From Posidonia oceanica (lineage: Eukaryota > Streptophyta > Magnoliopsida > Alismatales > Posidoniaceae): DNA of 64,000 bases. Below the pieces are notes generated by a model. That model saw only the letters and a list, made by a program, of their open reading frames with translations, was not told the DNA's origin and searched no databases. Positions within the stretch are counted from its first letter, which is position 1, and the number at the start of each line of letters is the position of its first letter. Position numbers and translations under genes: made by a program. Below are positions 31,901-47,000 of the stretch, in pieces. The DNA lies in the NCBI GenBank assembly GCA_037176725.1, contig JAZBRS010000060.1, forward strand, positions 59,936,001 to 60,000,000. The letters run 5' to 3'.

Positions 31901-34900
31901 TCCGAAACCTATCCTTCCCGTGGATAAGTCCGAAACTTATCGCATTTCTTTTCCTTTGCGGTCGATAGGTCCGAAACCAATCCTTCCAGTCGATATGTCC
32001 AAAACTTATCACTTTTCTTTTCCTTTGCGGTTGATAGGTCCGAAACCTATCCATCCAGTCGATAAGTCCGAAACTTATCACTTTTCTATTCCTTTGTGGT
32101 CGATATGTCCGAAACTTATCACTTTCTTTTCCTTTGTGGTCGATAGGTCCAAAAGCTATACATCCGGTCAATCAGTTTGAAACTTATAACATTTCTTTCC
32201 ATTGCGGTCGATAGGTCTAAAACCTATCCATCCGGTCGATAAGTCCGAAACTTTTCGCTTTTCTTTCCCTTTGCGGTGGATCAGTCCGAAACCTAACCTT
32301 CCAGTGATAATTCCGAAACTTATCACTTTTGTTTTCCTTTGCGGTTGATAGGTCCGAAACCTATCCTTCCAATCGATAAGTCAGAAACTTATCACTTTCC
32401 TTTTCCTTTGCGGTCGATAGGTCAGAATCCTCTCCTTCCGGTCGATAAGTCTGAAACTTATCGCTTTTCTTTTCCTTTATGGTCGATAGGTCCGAAACCT
32501 ATCCTTCCGGTCGATAAGTCCGAAACTTATCACCTTTCTTTTCCATTGCGGTCGATAGGTCCGAAACCAATTCTTCCGGTCGTTAAGTCCGAAACTTATC
32601 ACTTTTCTTTTCCTTTGCGGACGATAGGTCTGAGACCTATCCATCCGTTCGATAAGTCTGAAACTTTTCACTTTTCATTTCCGCTGCGGTAGATAAGTCC
32701 GAAACCTATCCTCCCGGTCGATAAGTCCGAAACTTATCACTTTTCATTTCCTTTGCGGTCGATAGGTCCAAAACCTATCCTTCCCGTCGAATAGCCCGAA
32801 ACTTATCACTTTCCATTTCCCTTGCGGTCGATAGGTCCGAAACCTATCCTTCCGGTCGATAAGTCTGAAACTTATCGCATTACTTTTCCATTGAGGTCGA
32901 TAGGTCCGCAACCTATCCTTCCGGTCGATAAGTCCGAAACTTATCACATATATTTTCCTTTGTGGTCGATAGGTCCAAAACCTATCCTTCCAGTCGATAA
33001 GTTTGAGATTTGTCACTTTTCATTTCCTTTGCGGTTGATAGGTCCCAAACCTATCCTTCCGGTCGATATGTCTAAAACTTATCACTTTTCTTTTCCTTTG
33101 CAGTCGATAGGTACGAAACCTAACCTTCCGGTCAATACGTCCGAAACTTATCACTTTTCTTTTCCTTTGCGGTCGATTTGTTCGAAACCTATCCTTCCGG
33201 TTGATAAGTCCGAAACTTATCACTTTTCTTTTCCTTTGCTGTCGAAAGGTCCGAAACCTATCCTACCGGTCGATAAGTCTGAAACTTATCACTTTCCTTT
33301 TCCTTTGCGGTCGATAGGTTCGAAACCTAACCTTCCGGTCGATAGGTCCTAAACTTATCAATTTTCGTTTCCTTTGTCTTCGCTAGGCCCGAAACCTATC
33401 CTTCCAGTCGATAAGTTTGAAACTTATCACTTTTCATTTCCTTTGCGGTTGATATGTCCGAAACCTATCCTTTTGGTCGGTAAGTCCGAAACTTATCACT
33501 TTTCTTTTCCCTCACGGTCGATAGGTCCGAATCCTATCCTTCCAGTCGATAAGTTCGAAACTTATCACTTTTCTATTCCTTTACGGTCGATTGGTCCGAA
33601 ACCTATCCTTCCGATCGATAAGTCCGAAACTTATCACATTTCTTTTCCTTTGCAGTCGATAGTCGGAAACCAATCCTCCCGGTCGGTAAGTCCTAAACTT
33701 ATCACTATTCATTTCCTTTGCGTTCTATAGGCTCGAAACCTCTGCTTCTGGTTGATAAGTCTGAAACTTATCACTTTTCATTTCCTTTGCGGTCATTAGG
33801 TCGGAAACCAATCCTACCGGTTGACAAGTCCGAAACTTATCACTTTTCTTTTCCTTTGCGGTCGATAGGTCAGAAACCTATCCTTCTGGTCGATAAGTCC
33901 GAAACATATCACTTTCTTTTCCTTTGCGGTCGATAGGTCCGAAACCTGTCCTTCCGATCGATAAGTCTGAAACATATCACTTTTCTTTTCCTTTGCGGTC
34001 AAAAGGTCCGAAACCAATCCTTCCAATCGATAAGTCCGAAACTTATCACTTTTCTTTCCTTTGCGGTCGATAGGTCTGAAACCTATCCTTTCGGTCGATA
34101 AGACCGAAATTTATCACTTTTCTTTTCCTTTGCGGTCGATAGGTCTGAAGCCTTTCCTTTCGGTCTTTAAGTCCAAAACTAATCACTTTTCATTACCATT
34201 ACGGTCGATAGGTCCGAAACCGTTCCTTCCGGTTGATAACTTCGAAACTTATCACTTTTTTTTCCATTGCGATCGATAGGTCTGAAACCTATCCTTCCAA
34301 TCGATAAGTACGAAACTTATCGCTTTTCTTTTCCTTTGCGGTCGATTGGACCAAAACCAATCCTTCTGGAAGATATGTCTGTGACTTATCACTTTTCTTT
34401 TCCTTTCTGGTTGAGAGGCTCGAAACCAATCCTTCCGGTCGATAAGTCCGAAACTTATCACCTTTCTTATCCATTGTGGTCGATAGGTCCGAAACCTATC
34501 CTTCCGGTCGTTAAGTCCAAAACATATCACTTTTCTTTTCCTTTGCGAACAATTGGTCCGAAACCTATCCATCCGTTCGATAAGTATGAAACTTATCACT
34601 TTTCTTTACATTTGCGGTCGATAGGTCGGAAACCTATCCTCCCGGTCGATAAGTGCGAAACTTATCACTTTTCATTTCCTTTGCGGTCGAAAGGTCCAAA
34701 ACCTGTCCTTCCAGTCAATATGTTCGAAACTTATCACTTTCCAATTCCTTTGCGGACGATAGGTCCGAAACCTATCCTTCCAGTCCGAAACTTATCACTT
34801 TTCGTCTCCCTTGTTGTCGATATGTCTGTAACCTATCCTTCTTATCGATAAGTCCGAAACATATCACTTTTCTTTTCCTTTGCGGTCGATAGGTCCGAAA

Positions 34901-37900
34901 CCTGTCCTTCCTATCGATAAGTCAAAAACTTATCACTTTTCTTTTCCTTTGCGGTCGATAGGTCCGAAACCTATCCTTCCGCTCGAAAAGTCAGAAACTT
35001 ATCACTTTTCTTTTCCTTTGCGGTTGATTGGTCCGAAACCTATCCTTCCGATCGATATGTCCGAAACGTATCACTTTTCTTTTCCTTTGCGGTCGATAGT
35101 TCCGAAACCTATCCTTCCGGTCGATATGTCCGAAACTTATCACTTTTCTTTTCCTTTGCTGTTGATAGGTCTGAAACCTATCCTTCCAGTCGATAAGTCT
35201 GAAACTAAACACTATTCTTTTCCTATGCGGTCGATACGTCCAAAACTTATCACTTTTCATTTCCTAAGCGGTCGATTGGTCTGAAACCTATCCTTCTAGT
35301 CGATAAGTCCGAAACTCATCACTTTTCTTTTCCTTTGCGGTCGATAGGTCAGAAATCTATCCTTCCGGTCCAAAGCCTATACTTCCGGTCGATTAGTCTG
35401 CAACCTATCACTTTTCTTTCCTTTGCGGTCGATTGCTCCAAAACCTAACCTTCGGGTCGATAAGTCCAAAACTTATCACTATCCATTTCCTTTGCGGTCG
35501 ATAGGTCCGAAACCTATCCTTCCAGTCGATAACTCCGAAACTTATCACTTTTCTTTTCCATTGCGGTCGATCGATCCGAAACCTAACCTTCCGGTCGATA
35601 TGTCCGAAACTTATCACTTTTCTTTTCCTTTGCGGTGGATAGGTCTGAAACCTATCCCATCGGTCGATAAGTCCGAAACATATCACTTTTCTTTCCTTTA
35701 TGGTCAAAAGGTTTGAAACCTTCCAATCCGGTTGATAAGTTCGAAACTTATAACTTTTCTTTTCCTTTGCGGCCGATAGGTACGAAACCTATCCATCCCG
35801 TCGACAAGAATCGAAACTAATTACTTTACTTTCCCTTTCCGGTCGATAGGTTCGAAACATATCCTTCCCGTCGAAAAGTCTGAAACTTATTACTTTTCTT
35901 TCCTATGTGGTCGATAGCTCCGAAACCTATCCATCCGGTCGACAAGTCCGAAACTTATCACTTTTCTTTTCTTTCCGGTAAATAGGTCCGAAACGTATCC
36001 TTCCGTTCGATAAGTCTGAAACTTGTCACTTTTCTTTTCCTTTGCGGTTGATAGGTCCGGAACCTATCCTTCCGGTCGATAAGTCCGAAACTTATCACTT
36101 TTCTTTCCCTTGGCGGTCGATAGGTCCGAAACCTATCCTTTCGATCTTTAAGTTCGAAACTAATCGCTTTTCATTACCTTTTCGGTCGATAGGTCCGAAA
36201 CCTATCCTTCTGGTCGATAAGCTCGAAACTTATCACTTTTCTTTTCCTTTGCGATCGATGGGTCCGAAACCTACTCTTCCAATCGATAAGTCCGAAACTT
36301 ATCACTTTTGTTTTCCTTTGCGATCGATAGGTCCAAAACCAATCCTTCGGGTCGATATGTCTGAAACATATCACTCTTCTTTTCCTTTGTGGTTGACTGG
36401 TCCGAAGCCTATCCTTCCGGTCGATAATTCCGAAACTTATCACCTTTCTTCTCCAGTGTGGTCGGTAGGTCTGAAACCTATCCATCCGGTCGTTAAGTCC
36501 GATACTTCTCACTTTTCTTTTCCTTTGCGGTCGATAGGTCAGAAACCTGTCCTTCCGTTTGATAAGTCTGAAACTTATCACATTACTTTTCCTTTGTGGT
36601 CGATAGGTCCGAAACCTACCCTTCCGATCGATAAGTCCGAAACTTATCACATTTCTATCCTTTGCGGTCGATAGGTCTGAAACCTATCCATTCGGTCGAT
36701 AAGTCCGAAATTTATCACTCTTCTTTTCCGTTGCAGTCGATAGGTCCGAAACCTATCCTTTCGGTCTTTAAGTCCGAAACTAATCAATTTTCATTACCTT
36801 TGCGGTCGATAGGTCCGAAACCTATCCTTCCGGTCGATAAGTTCGAAACTTATCGCTTTTCTTTTCCATTACGATCAATAGGTCCGAAACCTACCCTTCC
36901 AATCGATAAGTCAGAAACTTATCACTTTCCTTTTCCTTTGCGGCCGATAGGTCAAAATCCTCTGCATCTGGTCGATAAGTCTGAAACTTATCGCTTTTCT
37001 TTTCCTTTATGGTCGAAAGGTCCGAAACCTATCCTTCCGGTTGATAAGTCCGAAACTTATCACCTTTCTGTTCCAATGCGGTCAATAGGTCCAAAACCAA
37101 TTCTTCCTGTCATTACGTCCAAAACTTATCACTTTTCTTTTCCTTTGCGGACGATAGGTCCGAGACCTATCCATCCGTTCGATAAGTCTGAAACTTTTCA
37201 CTTTTCATTTCCGCTGCGATGGATATGTCCGAAACCTATCCTCCCGGTCGATAAGTCCGAAACTTATCACTTTTCGTTTCCTTTGCGGTCGATAGGTCCA
37301 AAACCTATCCTTCCAGTCGAAAAGTCCGAAACTTATCACTTTCCATTTCCTTTGCGGTCGATAAGTCCGAAACCTATCCTTCTGGTCCATAAGTCCGAAA
37401 TTTATCACTTTTCTACTCCTTTGTGGTCGATATGTCCGAAACCTATCCTTCTAATCGATAAGTCCGAAACATTACAATTTTCTTTTCCATTGCGGTCGAT
37501 CGGTCCAAAACCTGTCCTTCCTATCAATAAGTCTGAAGCATATCACTTTTCTTTTCTTTTGCGGTCGATAGATCCAAAACTTATCACTTTTCTTTTCCTT
37601 TGCGGTCGATAGGTCCGAATCCTGTCCTTCTTGTCGATAAGTCTGAAACTAGTCACTTTCCTTTTCCTTTGCGGTCGATAGGTCCAAATCCTATCCTTTC
37701 AGTCGATAAGTCCGAAACTTATCACTTTTCTTTTCCTTCGCGGTCGATAGGTCCGAAACCTATCCTTCCTGTCGATAAGTCCAATACTTATCACATTTCT
37801 TTTTCATTGCGGTCGATCGGACCGAAACCAATCCTTCCAGTCGTTACGTCCGAAACTTATCACTTTTCTTTTCCTCTGCGGTCGATAGGTCCGAAACCTA

Positions 37901-40900
37901 TCCTTCCAGTCGATAAGTCAGAAACTTATCACTTTTCTTTTCCATCACGGTCGATTTGTCCGAAACTTATCACTTTTCATTTCCTTTGCTGTCGATAGGT
38001 CCGAAACCTATCCTTCCAGTCGATAAGTCTGAAACTAAACACTATTCTTTTCCTTTGCAGTCGATATGTCCGAAACTTATCACTTTTCTAACCTAAGCGG
38101 TCGATTGGTCTGAAACCTATCCTTCCAGTCGGTAATTCCGAAACTCATCACTTTTCTTTTCCGTTGCGGTCGATAGGTCAGAAATCTATCCTTCCGATCC
38201 AAAGCCTATACTTCCGATCGATAAGTCTGCAACTTATCACTCCTCTTTCCTTTGCGGTCGATTGGTCCAAAACCAAACCTTCCGGTCGATAAGTTCAAAA
38301 CTTATCACTATCCGTTTCCTTTGCCGTTGTTAGGTCCGAAACCTATCCTTCCAGTCGATAACTCCGAAACTTATCACTTTTCTTTTCCATTGCGATCGAT
38401 CGATCCGAAACCTAACCTTCCGGTCGATACGTCCGAAACTTATCACTTTTCTTTTCCTTCGCGGTGGATAGGTCCGAAACCTATCCCACCGGTCCATAAG
38501 TCCGAAACATATCACTTTTCTTTACTTTACGGTCGAAAGGTTCGAAACCTTCCCATCCGGTCAACAAGTTCGAAACTTATCACTTTTCTTTTCCTTTGCA
38601 ACCGATAGGTCCGAAACCTTTCCTTCCCGTCGATAAGAACCAAAAGTAATTACTTTACTTTTCCTTTGCGGTCGATAGGTTCGAAACATATCCTTCCCGT
38701 CGAAAAGTCAGAAAATTATTACTTTTCTTTCCATTGCGGTCGATAGCTCCGAAACCTATCCATCCGGTCGATAAGTCCGAAACTTATCACTTTTCTTTTT
38801 CTTTCCGGTAAATAGGTCTGAAACGTATCCTTCCGGTCGATAAGTCTGAAACTTGTCACTTTTCTTTTCCTTTGCGGTTGACAGGTCCGAAACCTATCCT
38901 TCCGGTCGATAAGTCCGACAATTACCACTTTTCTTTTCCTTGGCGGTCGATAGGTCTGAAACCTATCCTTTCGTTCTTTAAGTCCGAAACTAATCGCTTT
39001 TCATTACCTTTTCGGTCGATAGGTCCGAAACCTATCTTTCCGGTCGATAAGTTCGAAACTTATCACTTTTCTTTTCCTTTGCGATCGATAGGTCCGAAAC
39101 CTACTCTTCCAATCGATAAGTCCGAAACTTATCACTTTTGTTTTCCTTTGCGATCGATAGGTCCAAAACCAATCCATCGGGTCGATAAGTCTGAAACATA
39201 TCACTCTTCTTTTCCATTGTGGTTGATTGGTCCGAAGCCTATCCTTCCGGTCGATAAGTCCGAAACTTATCACCTTTCTTCAACAGTGCGGTCGGTTGGT
39301 CCGAAACCTATCCATCCGGTTGTTAAGTCTGAAACTTCTCACTTTTCTTTTCCTTTGCAGTCGATAGATCAAAAACCTGTCCTTCCATTTGTGACGTCCG
39401 AAACTTATCACTTTACTTTTCCTTTGTGGTCGATAGGTCTGAAACGTATCCTTCCGATCGATAAGTCCGAAACTTATCACATTTCTATCCTTTGCGGTCG
39501 ATAGGTCTGAAACCTATCCATTCGGTCGATAAGTCCGAAATTTATCACTATTCTTTTTCGTTGTAGTTGATAGGTCCGAAGCCTATCCTTTCGGTCTTTA
39601 AGTCTGAAACTAATCAATTTTCATTACGTTTGCGGTCGATAGGTCCGAAACCTATCCCTCCGGTCGATAAGTTCGAAACTTATCACTTTTCTTTTCCATT
39701 GCGATCGATAGGTCCGAAACCTATCCTTCCAATCGATAAGTCAGAAACTTATCACTTTCCTTTTCCTTTATGGTCGATAGGTCCGAAACCTATCCTTCCG
39801 GTCGATAAGTCTGAAACTTATCACCTTTCTTTTCCATTGCGGTCGATAGGTCCGAAACCAATTCTTCCGGTCGTTAAGTCTGAAACTTATTACTTTTCTT
39901 TTCCTTTGTAGACGATTGGTCCGAGACCTATCCATCCGTTCGATAAGTCTGAAACTTTTCACTTTTCATTTCCGTTGCGGTAGATATGTCCGAAACCTAT
40001 CCTCCCAGTCGATAAGTCCGAAACTTATCACTTTTCATTTCCTTTGCGGTCGATAGGTTCAAAACCTATCCTTCCAGTCGAAAAGTCTGAAACTTAACAC
40101 TTTCCATTTCCTTTGCGGTCGATAGGTCCGAAACCTATCCTTCCGGTCCACAAGTCCGAAATTAATCACTTTTCCACTCCTTTGTGGTCGATATGTTCGA
40201 AACCTATCCTTCTGGTCGATAAGTCTGAAACTTATCACTTTTCATTTCCTTTGCGGTCGATAGGTCCAAAACCTATACTTCGGGTCGATAAGTCTGTGAC
40301 TTATTACTTTTCTTTTCCTTTGTGGTTGATAGGTCCGAAACCAATCCTTCCGGTCGATAAGCCCGAAACTTATCACCTTTCTTTTCCGTTACGATCGATA
40401 GGTACGAAACCTATCCTTTCGGTCGTATAGTCCGAAACTTATCACTTTTCTTTTCCTTTGCGGACGATAGGTCCGAAACCTATCCATCCGTTCGATAAGT
40501 CTGAAACTTATCACTTTTCTTTTCCTTTGCGGCCGATAGGTCAGAAACCTATCCTCCCGGTCGATATGTGCGAAACTTATCACTTATCATTTCCTTTGTG
40601 ATCAATAGGTCCAAAACCTATCCTTCTAGTCGTTATGTCCGAAACATATCACTTTCCATTTCTTGTGCGGACGATAGGTTGGAAACCTATCCTTCCGGTC
40701 CAAAAGTCCGAAACTTCTCAATTTTCGTCTCCCTTGTAGTCGATATGTTCGAAACCTATCCTTGTTATCGATATGTCCGAAACATATCACTTTTCTTTCC
40801 TTTACGGTTGAAAGGTTCGAAACCTTCCCATCCGGTCAAAAAGTTCGAAACTTATCACTTTTCTTTTCCTTTGCAACCGATAGGTCCGAAACCTTTCCTT

Positions 40901-43900
40901 CCCGTCGATAAGAACCAAAAGTAATTACTTTACTTTTCCTTTGCGGTCGATAGGTTCGAAACATATCCTTCCCGTCGAAAAGTCAGAAACTTATTACTTT
41001 TCTTTCCATTGCGGTCGATAGCTCCGATACCTATCCATCCGGTCGATAAGTCCGAAACTTATCACTTTTCTTTTTCTTTCCGGTAAATAGGTCTGAAACG
41101 TATCCTTCCGGTCGATAAGTCTGAAACTTGTCACTTTTCTTTTCCTTTGCGGTTGACAGGTCCGGAACCTATCCTTCCGGTTGATAAGTCCGAAACTTAT
41201 CACTTTTCTTTCCCTTGGCGGTCGATAGGTCCGAAACCTATCCTTTCGGTCTTTAAGTCCGAAACTAATCGCTTTTCATTACCTTTTCGGTCGATAGGTC
41301 CGAAACCTATCCTTCTAGTCGATAAGCTCAAAACTTATCACTTTTCTTTTCCTTTGCGATCAATAGGTCCGAAACCTACTCTTCCAATCGATAAGTCCGA
41401 AACTTATCACTTTTGTTTTCCTTTGCGATCGATAGGTCCAAAACCAATCCTTCGGGTCGATAAGTCTGAAACATATCACTCTTCTTTTCCTTTGTGGTTG
41501 ATTGGTCCGAAGCCTATCCCTCCGGTCGATAAGTCCGAAACTTATCACCTTTCTTCAACAGTGCGGTCGGTTGGTCCGAAACCTATCCATCCGGTCGTTA
41601 AGTCCGAAACTTCTCACTTTTCTTTTCCTTTGCGGTCGATAGGTCAAAAACCTGTCCTTCCGTTTGTTAAGTCTGAAACTTATCACTTTACTTTTCCTTT
41701 GTGGTCGATAGGTCCGAAACCTATCCTTCCGATCGATAAGTCCGAAACTTATCACATTTCTATCCTTTGCGGTCGATAGGTCTGAAACCTATCCATTCGG
41801 TCGATAAGTCCGAAATTTATCACTCTTCTTTTTCGTTGTAGTCGATAGGTCCGAAGCCTATCCTTTCGGTCTTTAAGTCTGAAACTAATCAATTTTCATT
41901 ACGTTTGCGGTCGATAGGTCCGAAACCTATCCCTCCGGTCGATAAGTTCGAAACTTATCACTTTTCTTTTCCATGCGATCGATAGGTCCGAAACCTATCC
42001 TTCCAATCGATAATTCAGAAACTTATCACTTTCCTTTTCCTTTATGGTCGATAGGTCCGAAACCTATCCTTCCGGTCGATAAGTCTGAAACTTATCACCA
42101 TTCTTTTCCATTGCGGTCGATAGGTCCGAAACCAATTCTTCCGGTCGTTAAGTCCGAAACTTATTACTTTTCTTTTCCTTTGTAGACGATTGGTCCGAGA
42201 CCTATCCATCCGTTCGATAAGTCTGAAACTTTTCACTTTTCATTTCCGTTGCGGTAGATATGTCCGAAACCTATCCTCCCAGTCGATAAGTCCGAAACTT
42301 ATCACTTTTCATTTCCTTTGCGGTCGATAGGTTCAAAACCTATCCTTCCAGTCGAAAAGTCTGAAACTTAACACTTTCCATTTCCTTTGCGGTCGATAGG
42401 TCCGAAACCTATCCTTCCGGTCCATAAGTCCGAAATTAATCACTTTTCCACTCCTTTGTGGTCGATATGTCCGAAACCTATCCTTCTGGTCGATAAGTCT
42501 GAAACTTATCACTTTTCATTTCCATTGCGGTCAATAGGTCCAAAACCTATACTTCGGGTCGATAAGTCTGTGACTTATTACTTTTCTTTTCCTTTGTGGT
42601 TGATAGGTCTGAAACCAATCCTTCCGGTCGATAAGTCCAAAACTTATCACCTTTCTTTTCCGTTGCGGTCGATAGGTACGAAACCTATCCTTTCGGTCGT
42701 ATTGTCCGAAACTTATCACTTTTCTTTTCCTTTGCGGACAATAGGTCCGAAACCTATCCATCCGTTCGATAAGTCTGAAACTTATCACTTTTCTTTTCCT
42801 TTGCGGCCGATAGGTCGGAAACCTATCCTCCCGATTGATATGTGCGAAACTTATCACTTATCATTTCCTTTGTGATCAATAGGTCCAAAACCTATCCTTC
42901 TAGTCGATATGTCCGAAACATATCACTTTCCATTTCCTGTGCGGACGATAGGTCGGAAACCTATCCTTCCAGTCCAAAACTCCGAAACTTCTCACTTTTC
43001 GTCTCCCTTGTAGTCGATATGTCCGAAACTTATCCTTGTTATCGATATGTCCGAAACTTATCACTTTTCTTCTCCTTTGCGGTCGATAGGTCCGAAACCT
43101 GTCCTTCCTGTCGATATGTCAGAAACTTATCACTTTTCTTTTCCTTTGCGGTCGATAGGTCCGAAACCTATCCTTCCGGTCGATAAGTCCGAAACTTATC
43201 ACTTTCATTTCCAATGCGGTCGAGTGGTCCGAATCCTATCCTTCTGGTCGATAAGTTCGAAACTTATCACTTTTCTTTTCCTTTGCGGTCGATAGTTCCG
43301 GAACCTATCCTTCCAGTCGATATGTCCGAAACTTATCACTTTTCTTTTCCTTTGCTGTCAATAGGTCCGAAACCTATCCTTCCAGTCGATAAGTCTGAAA
43401 CTTAACACTATTCTTTTCCTTTGCGGTCGATATGTCCGAAACTTATCACTTTTCTTTTCCTATGCGGTCGATTGGTCTGAAACCTATCCTTCCTGTCGAT
43501 AATTCAGAAACTCATCACTTTTCTTTTCCAATGCGGTCGATAGGTCAGAAAACTTTCCTTCCAGTCCAAAGCCTATACTTCGGGTCGATAAGTCCGCAAC
43601 TTATCACTTTTCTTTCCTTTGCGGTCGATTGGTCCGAAACCTAACCTTCTGGTCGTTAAGTCCAAAACTTATCACTTTCCATTTCCTTTGCGGTCAATAG
43701 GTCCGAAACCTATCCTTCCAGTCGATAACTCCGAAACTTATCACTTTTCTTTTCCATTGCGGTCGATCAATCCGAAACCTAACCATCCGGTCGATAAGTC
43801 CGAAACTTATCACTTTTCTTTTCCTTTGCGGTGGATATGTCCGAAACCTATCCCCCCGGTCCATAAGTCCGAAACTTATCACTTTTCTTTCCTTTACGGT

Positions 43901-44030
43901 CGATAGGTTCGAAACCTTCCCATCCAGTCGATAAGTTCGAAACTTATCACTTTTCTTTTCCTTTGCGGCCGATAGGTCCAAAACCTTTCCTTCCCGTCGA
44001 TATGAACCGAAACCAATTACTTTACATTTC
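22941..44030. repeat. Higher-order blocks inside the satellite
   Basis: A truncated monomer with CCAAAGCCTATACTTCC recurs at about 22941, 30249, 35369, 38199 and 43568. A variant GATAAGAACCGAAACTAATT and near relatives recur at about 23377, 30690, 35808, 38634, 40908 and 44002. Spacings between corresponding landmarks agree: about 12430 bp (near 180 monomers), 2830 bp (41 monomers) and 2274 bp (33 monomers). The blocks at about 38530-40800 and 40800-43070 are adjacent near-copies. The array therefore grew by duplicating multi-kilobase segments, not only single monomers. Confidence 0.75.
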
Positions 44031-47000
44031 CTTTGCAGTCGATAGGTTCAAAACATATCCTTCCCGTCAAAAAGTCAGAAACTTATTACTTTTCTTTCCT
44101 ATGCGGTCGATAGCTCCGAAACCTATCCATCTGGTCGATTAGTCCGAAACTTATCACTTTTTTTTTCTTTCTGGTAAATAGGTCCGAAACGTATCCTTCC
44201 AGTCGATAAGTCTGAAACTTGTCACTTTTCTTTTCCTCTGCGGTTGACACGTCCGAAACCTATCCTTTCGGTCGATAAGTCAGAAACTAATCACTTTTCT
44301 TTTCCTTGGCGGTCGATAGGTCTGAAACCTATCCTTTCGGTCTTTAAGTTCGAAACTAATCACTTTGCATTACCTTTTCGGTCGATAGGTCCGAAACCTA
44401 TCCTTCCGGTCGATAAGTTCGAAACTTATCACTTTTCTTTTCCTTTGCGATCGATAGGTCCGAAACCTATTCTTCCAATCGATAAGTCCGAAACTTATCA
44501 CTTTTGTTTTCCTTTGCGATCGATCGGTCCGAAACCTATCCTTCGGCTCGATAAGTCTGAAACATATCACTCTTCTTTTCCTTTGTGGTTGATTGGTCCG
44601 AAGCCTATCCTTCCGGTCGATAAGTCCGAAACTTATCACCTTTCTTCAACAGTGCGGTCGGTTGGTCCGAAACCTATCCATCCGGTCGTTAAGTCTGAAA
44701 CTTCTCACTTTTCCTTTCCTTTGCGGTTGATAGGTCTGAAACCTGTCCTTCCGTTTGATAAGTTTGAAACATATCACTTTACTTTTCCTTTGCGGTCGAT
44801 AGGTCCGAAACCTATCCTTCCGATCGATAAGTCCGAAACTTATCACATTTCTTTCCTTTGCGGTCGATAGGTCTGAAACCTATCCATTCGGTCGATAAGT
44901 CCGAAATTTATCACTCTTCTTTCCTTTGCGGTGGATAGGTCTGAAACCTATCCTTTCGGTCTTTAAGACCGAAACTAATTACTTTTCATTACCTTTGCGG
45001 TCGATAGGTCCGAAACCTATCCTTCCGGCCGATAAGTTCGAAACTTATCACTTTTCTTTTCCATTGCGATCAATAGGTCTGAAATCTATCCTTCCAATCA
45101 ATTAGTCAGAAATTTATCACTTTCCTTTTTCTTTGCGTTCGATAGGTCCGAATGCTCTCCTTCTGGTCGATAAGTCGGAATCTTATCACTTTTCTTTTCC
45201 TTTATGGTGGATAGGTCCGAAACCTATCCTTCCGGTCGATAAGTCCGAAACTTGTCACCTTTCTTTTCCATTGCGGTCGATAGGTCCGAAACCAATTCTT
45301 CCGGTCGTTAAGTCCGAAACTTATCACTTTTCTTTTCCTTTGCGGACGACAGGTCCGAAACCTATCCATCCTTTCGATAAGTCTGAAACTTTTCACTTTT
45401 CATTTCCTTTGCGGTGGATATGTCCAAATCCTATCCTCCCGGTCAATAAGTCCGAAACTTATCACTTTTCATTTCCTTTGCGGTCGATAGGTCCAAAACC
45501 TATCCTTCCAGTCGAAAGGTCCGAAACTTATCACTTTTCATTTCCTTTGCGGTCGATAGGTCCAAAACCTATCCTTCCAATCGAAAAGTCCGAAACTTAT
45601 CACTTTCCATTTCCTTTGCGGTCGATAGGTCCGAAACCTATCCTTCCGGTCCATAAGTCCAAAATTATCACTTTTCTTCTCCTTTGTGGTCGATATGTCC
45701 GAAACCTATCCTTCTGATCGATAAGTCCGAAACTTATCAATTTTCTTTTCCTTTGCGGTCGATAGGTCCAAAACCTGTCCTTCCTGTCGATAAGTCTGAA
45801 GCTTATCACTTTTCTTTTCCTTCGCGGTCGATAGGTCCGAAACCAGTCCTTCCGGTCGATAAGTCCGAAACTTATCACTTTTCTTTTCCTTTGCGGTCAA
45901 TAGTTCCGAAACATATCCTTCCGGTCGATAAGTTCGAAACTTATCACTTTTCTTTTCCTTTGCGGTCGAACGGTCCGATACCCATCCTTCCCGTCGTTAA
46001 GACCGAAACTAATCACTTTACTTTTCCATTGCGGTTGATAGGTTCGAAACTTATCCCTCCCGTCGATAAGTCAGAAACATATAACGATTCTTTCCTTTGC
46101 GGTCGATAGGTCCGAAACCTATCCTTCCGGTCGATAAGTCCGAAACATATCACATTTCTTTTTCTTTACGGTAAATTTTTCCGAAACCTATCCTTCTGGT
46201 CGATATGTCAGAAACTTATCACTTTTCATTTCCTTTGCGGTCGATAGGTCTGAAACCTATCCTTCCTGTCAATAAGTCCGAAACTGATCACTTTTCTTTT
46301 CCTTTGCGGTCGATTGGTCAAAAACCTATCCTTCCGATCGATAAGTCCGAAAATTATCACTTTTCTTTTCCTTTGCGGTCGATAGGTCCAAAGCCTATAC
46401 TTCCGGTCGATATGTCCGAAACTTATCACTTATCTTTCCATTGCGGTCGATAGGACCGAAACCTAACCTTCTGGTCGATAAGTCCAAAACTTATCACTAT
46501 CCTTTTCCTTTGTGATCGATAGGTACGAAACATATCCTTCTGGTCGATAAGTTTGAAACTTATCACTTTACTTTTCCTGTGCAGTCGACAGGACCGAAAC
46601 CTTTCCATCCGGTCGATAAATCCGAAACTTATCACTTTTCTTTTCCAATGCGGTCCATAGGTCCGCAACCTATCCATCCGGTCGATAAGTCCAAAACATA
46701 TCACTATTATCTTCCTTAGCGGTCGATAGGTCCGAAACTTATCCTTCCGGTCGATAAGTTTGAGATTTATCACTTTTGTTTTCCATTGCGATTGATGGGT
46801 CCGAAACCTATCCTTTCGGTCGGTAAGTCCCGAAACTTACCACTTCCTTTCCCGTTGCGGTCGATAGGTCCGAAACATAACATTCCGGTCGATAAGTCTG
46901 AAACTTATCACTTTTCTTTTCCTTTGCAGTCGATTGGTCCGAAACCAATCCTTCCGGACAATAAGTCTGAAACTTATCACTTTTCTTTTCCTTTGCTGTC

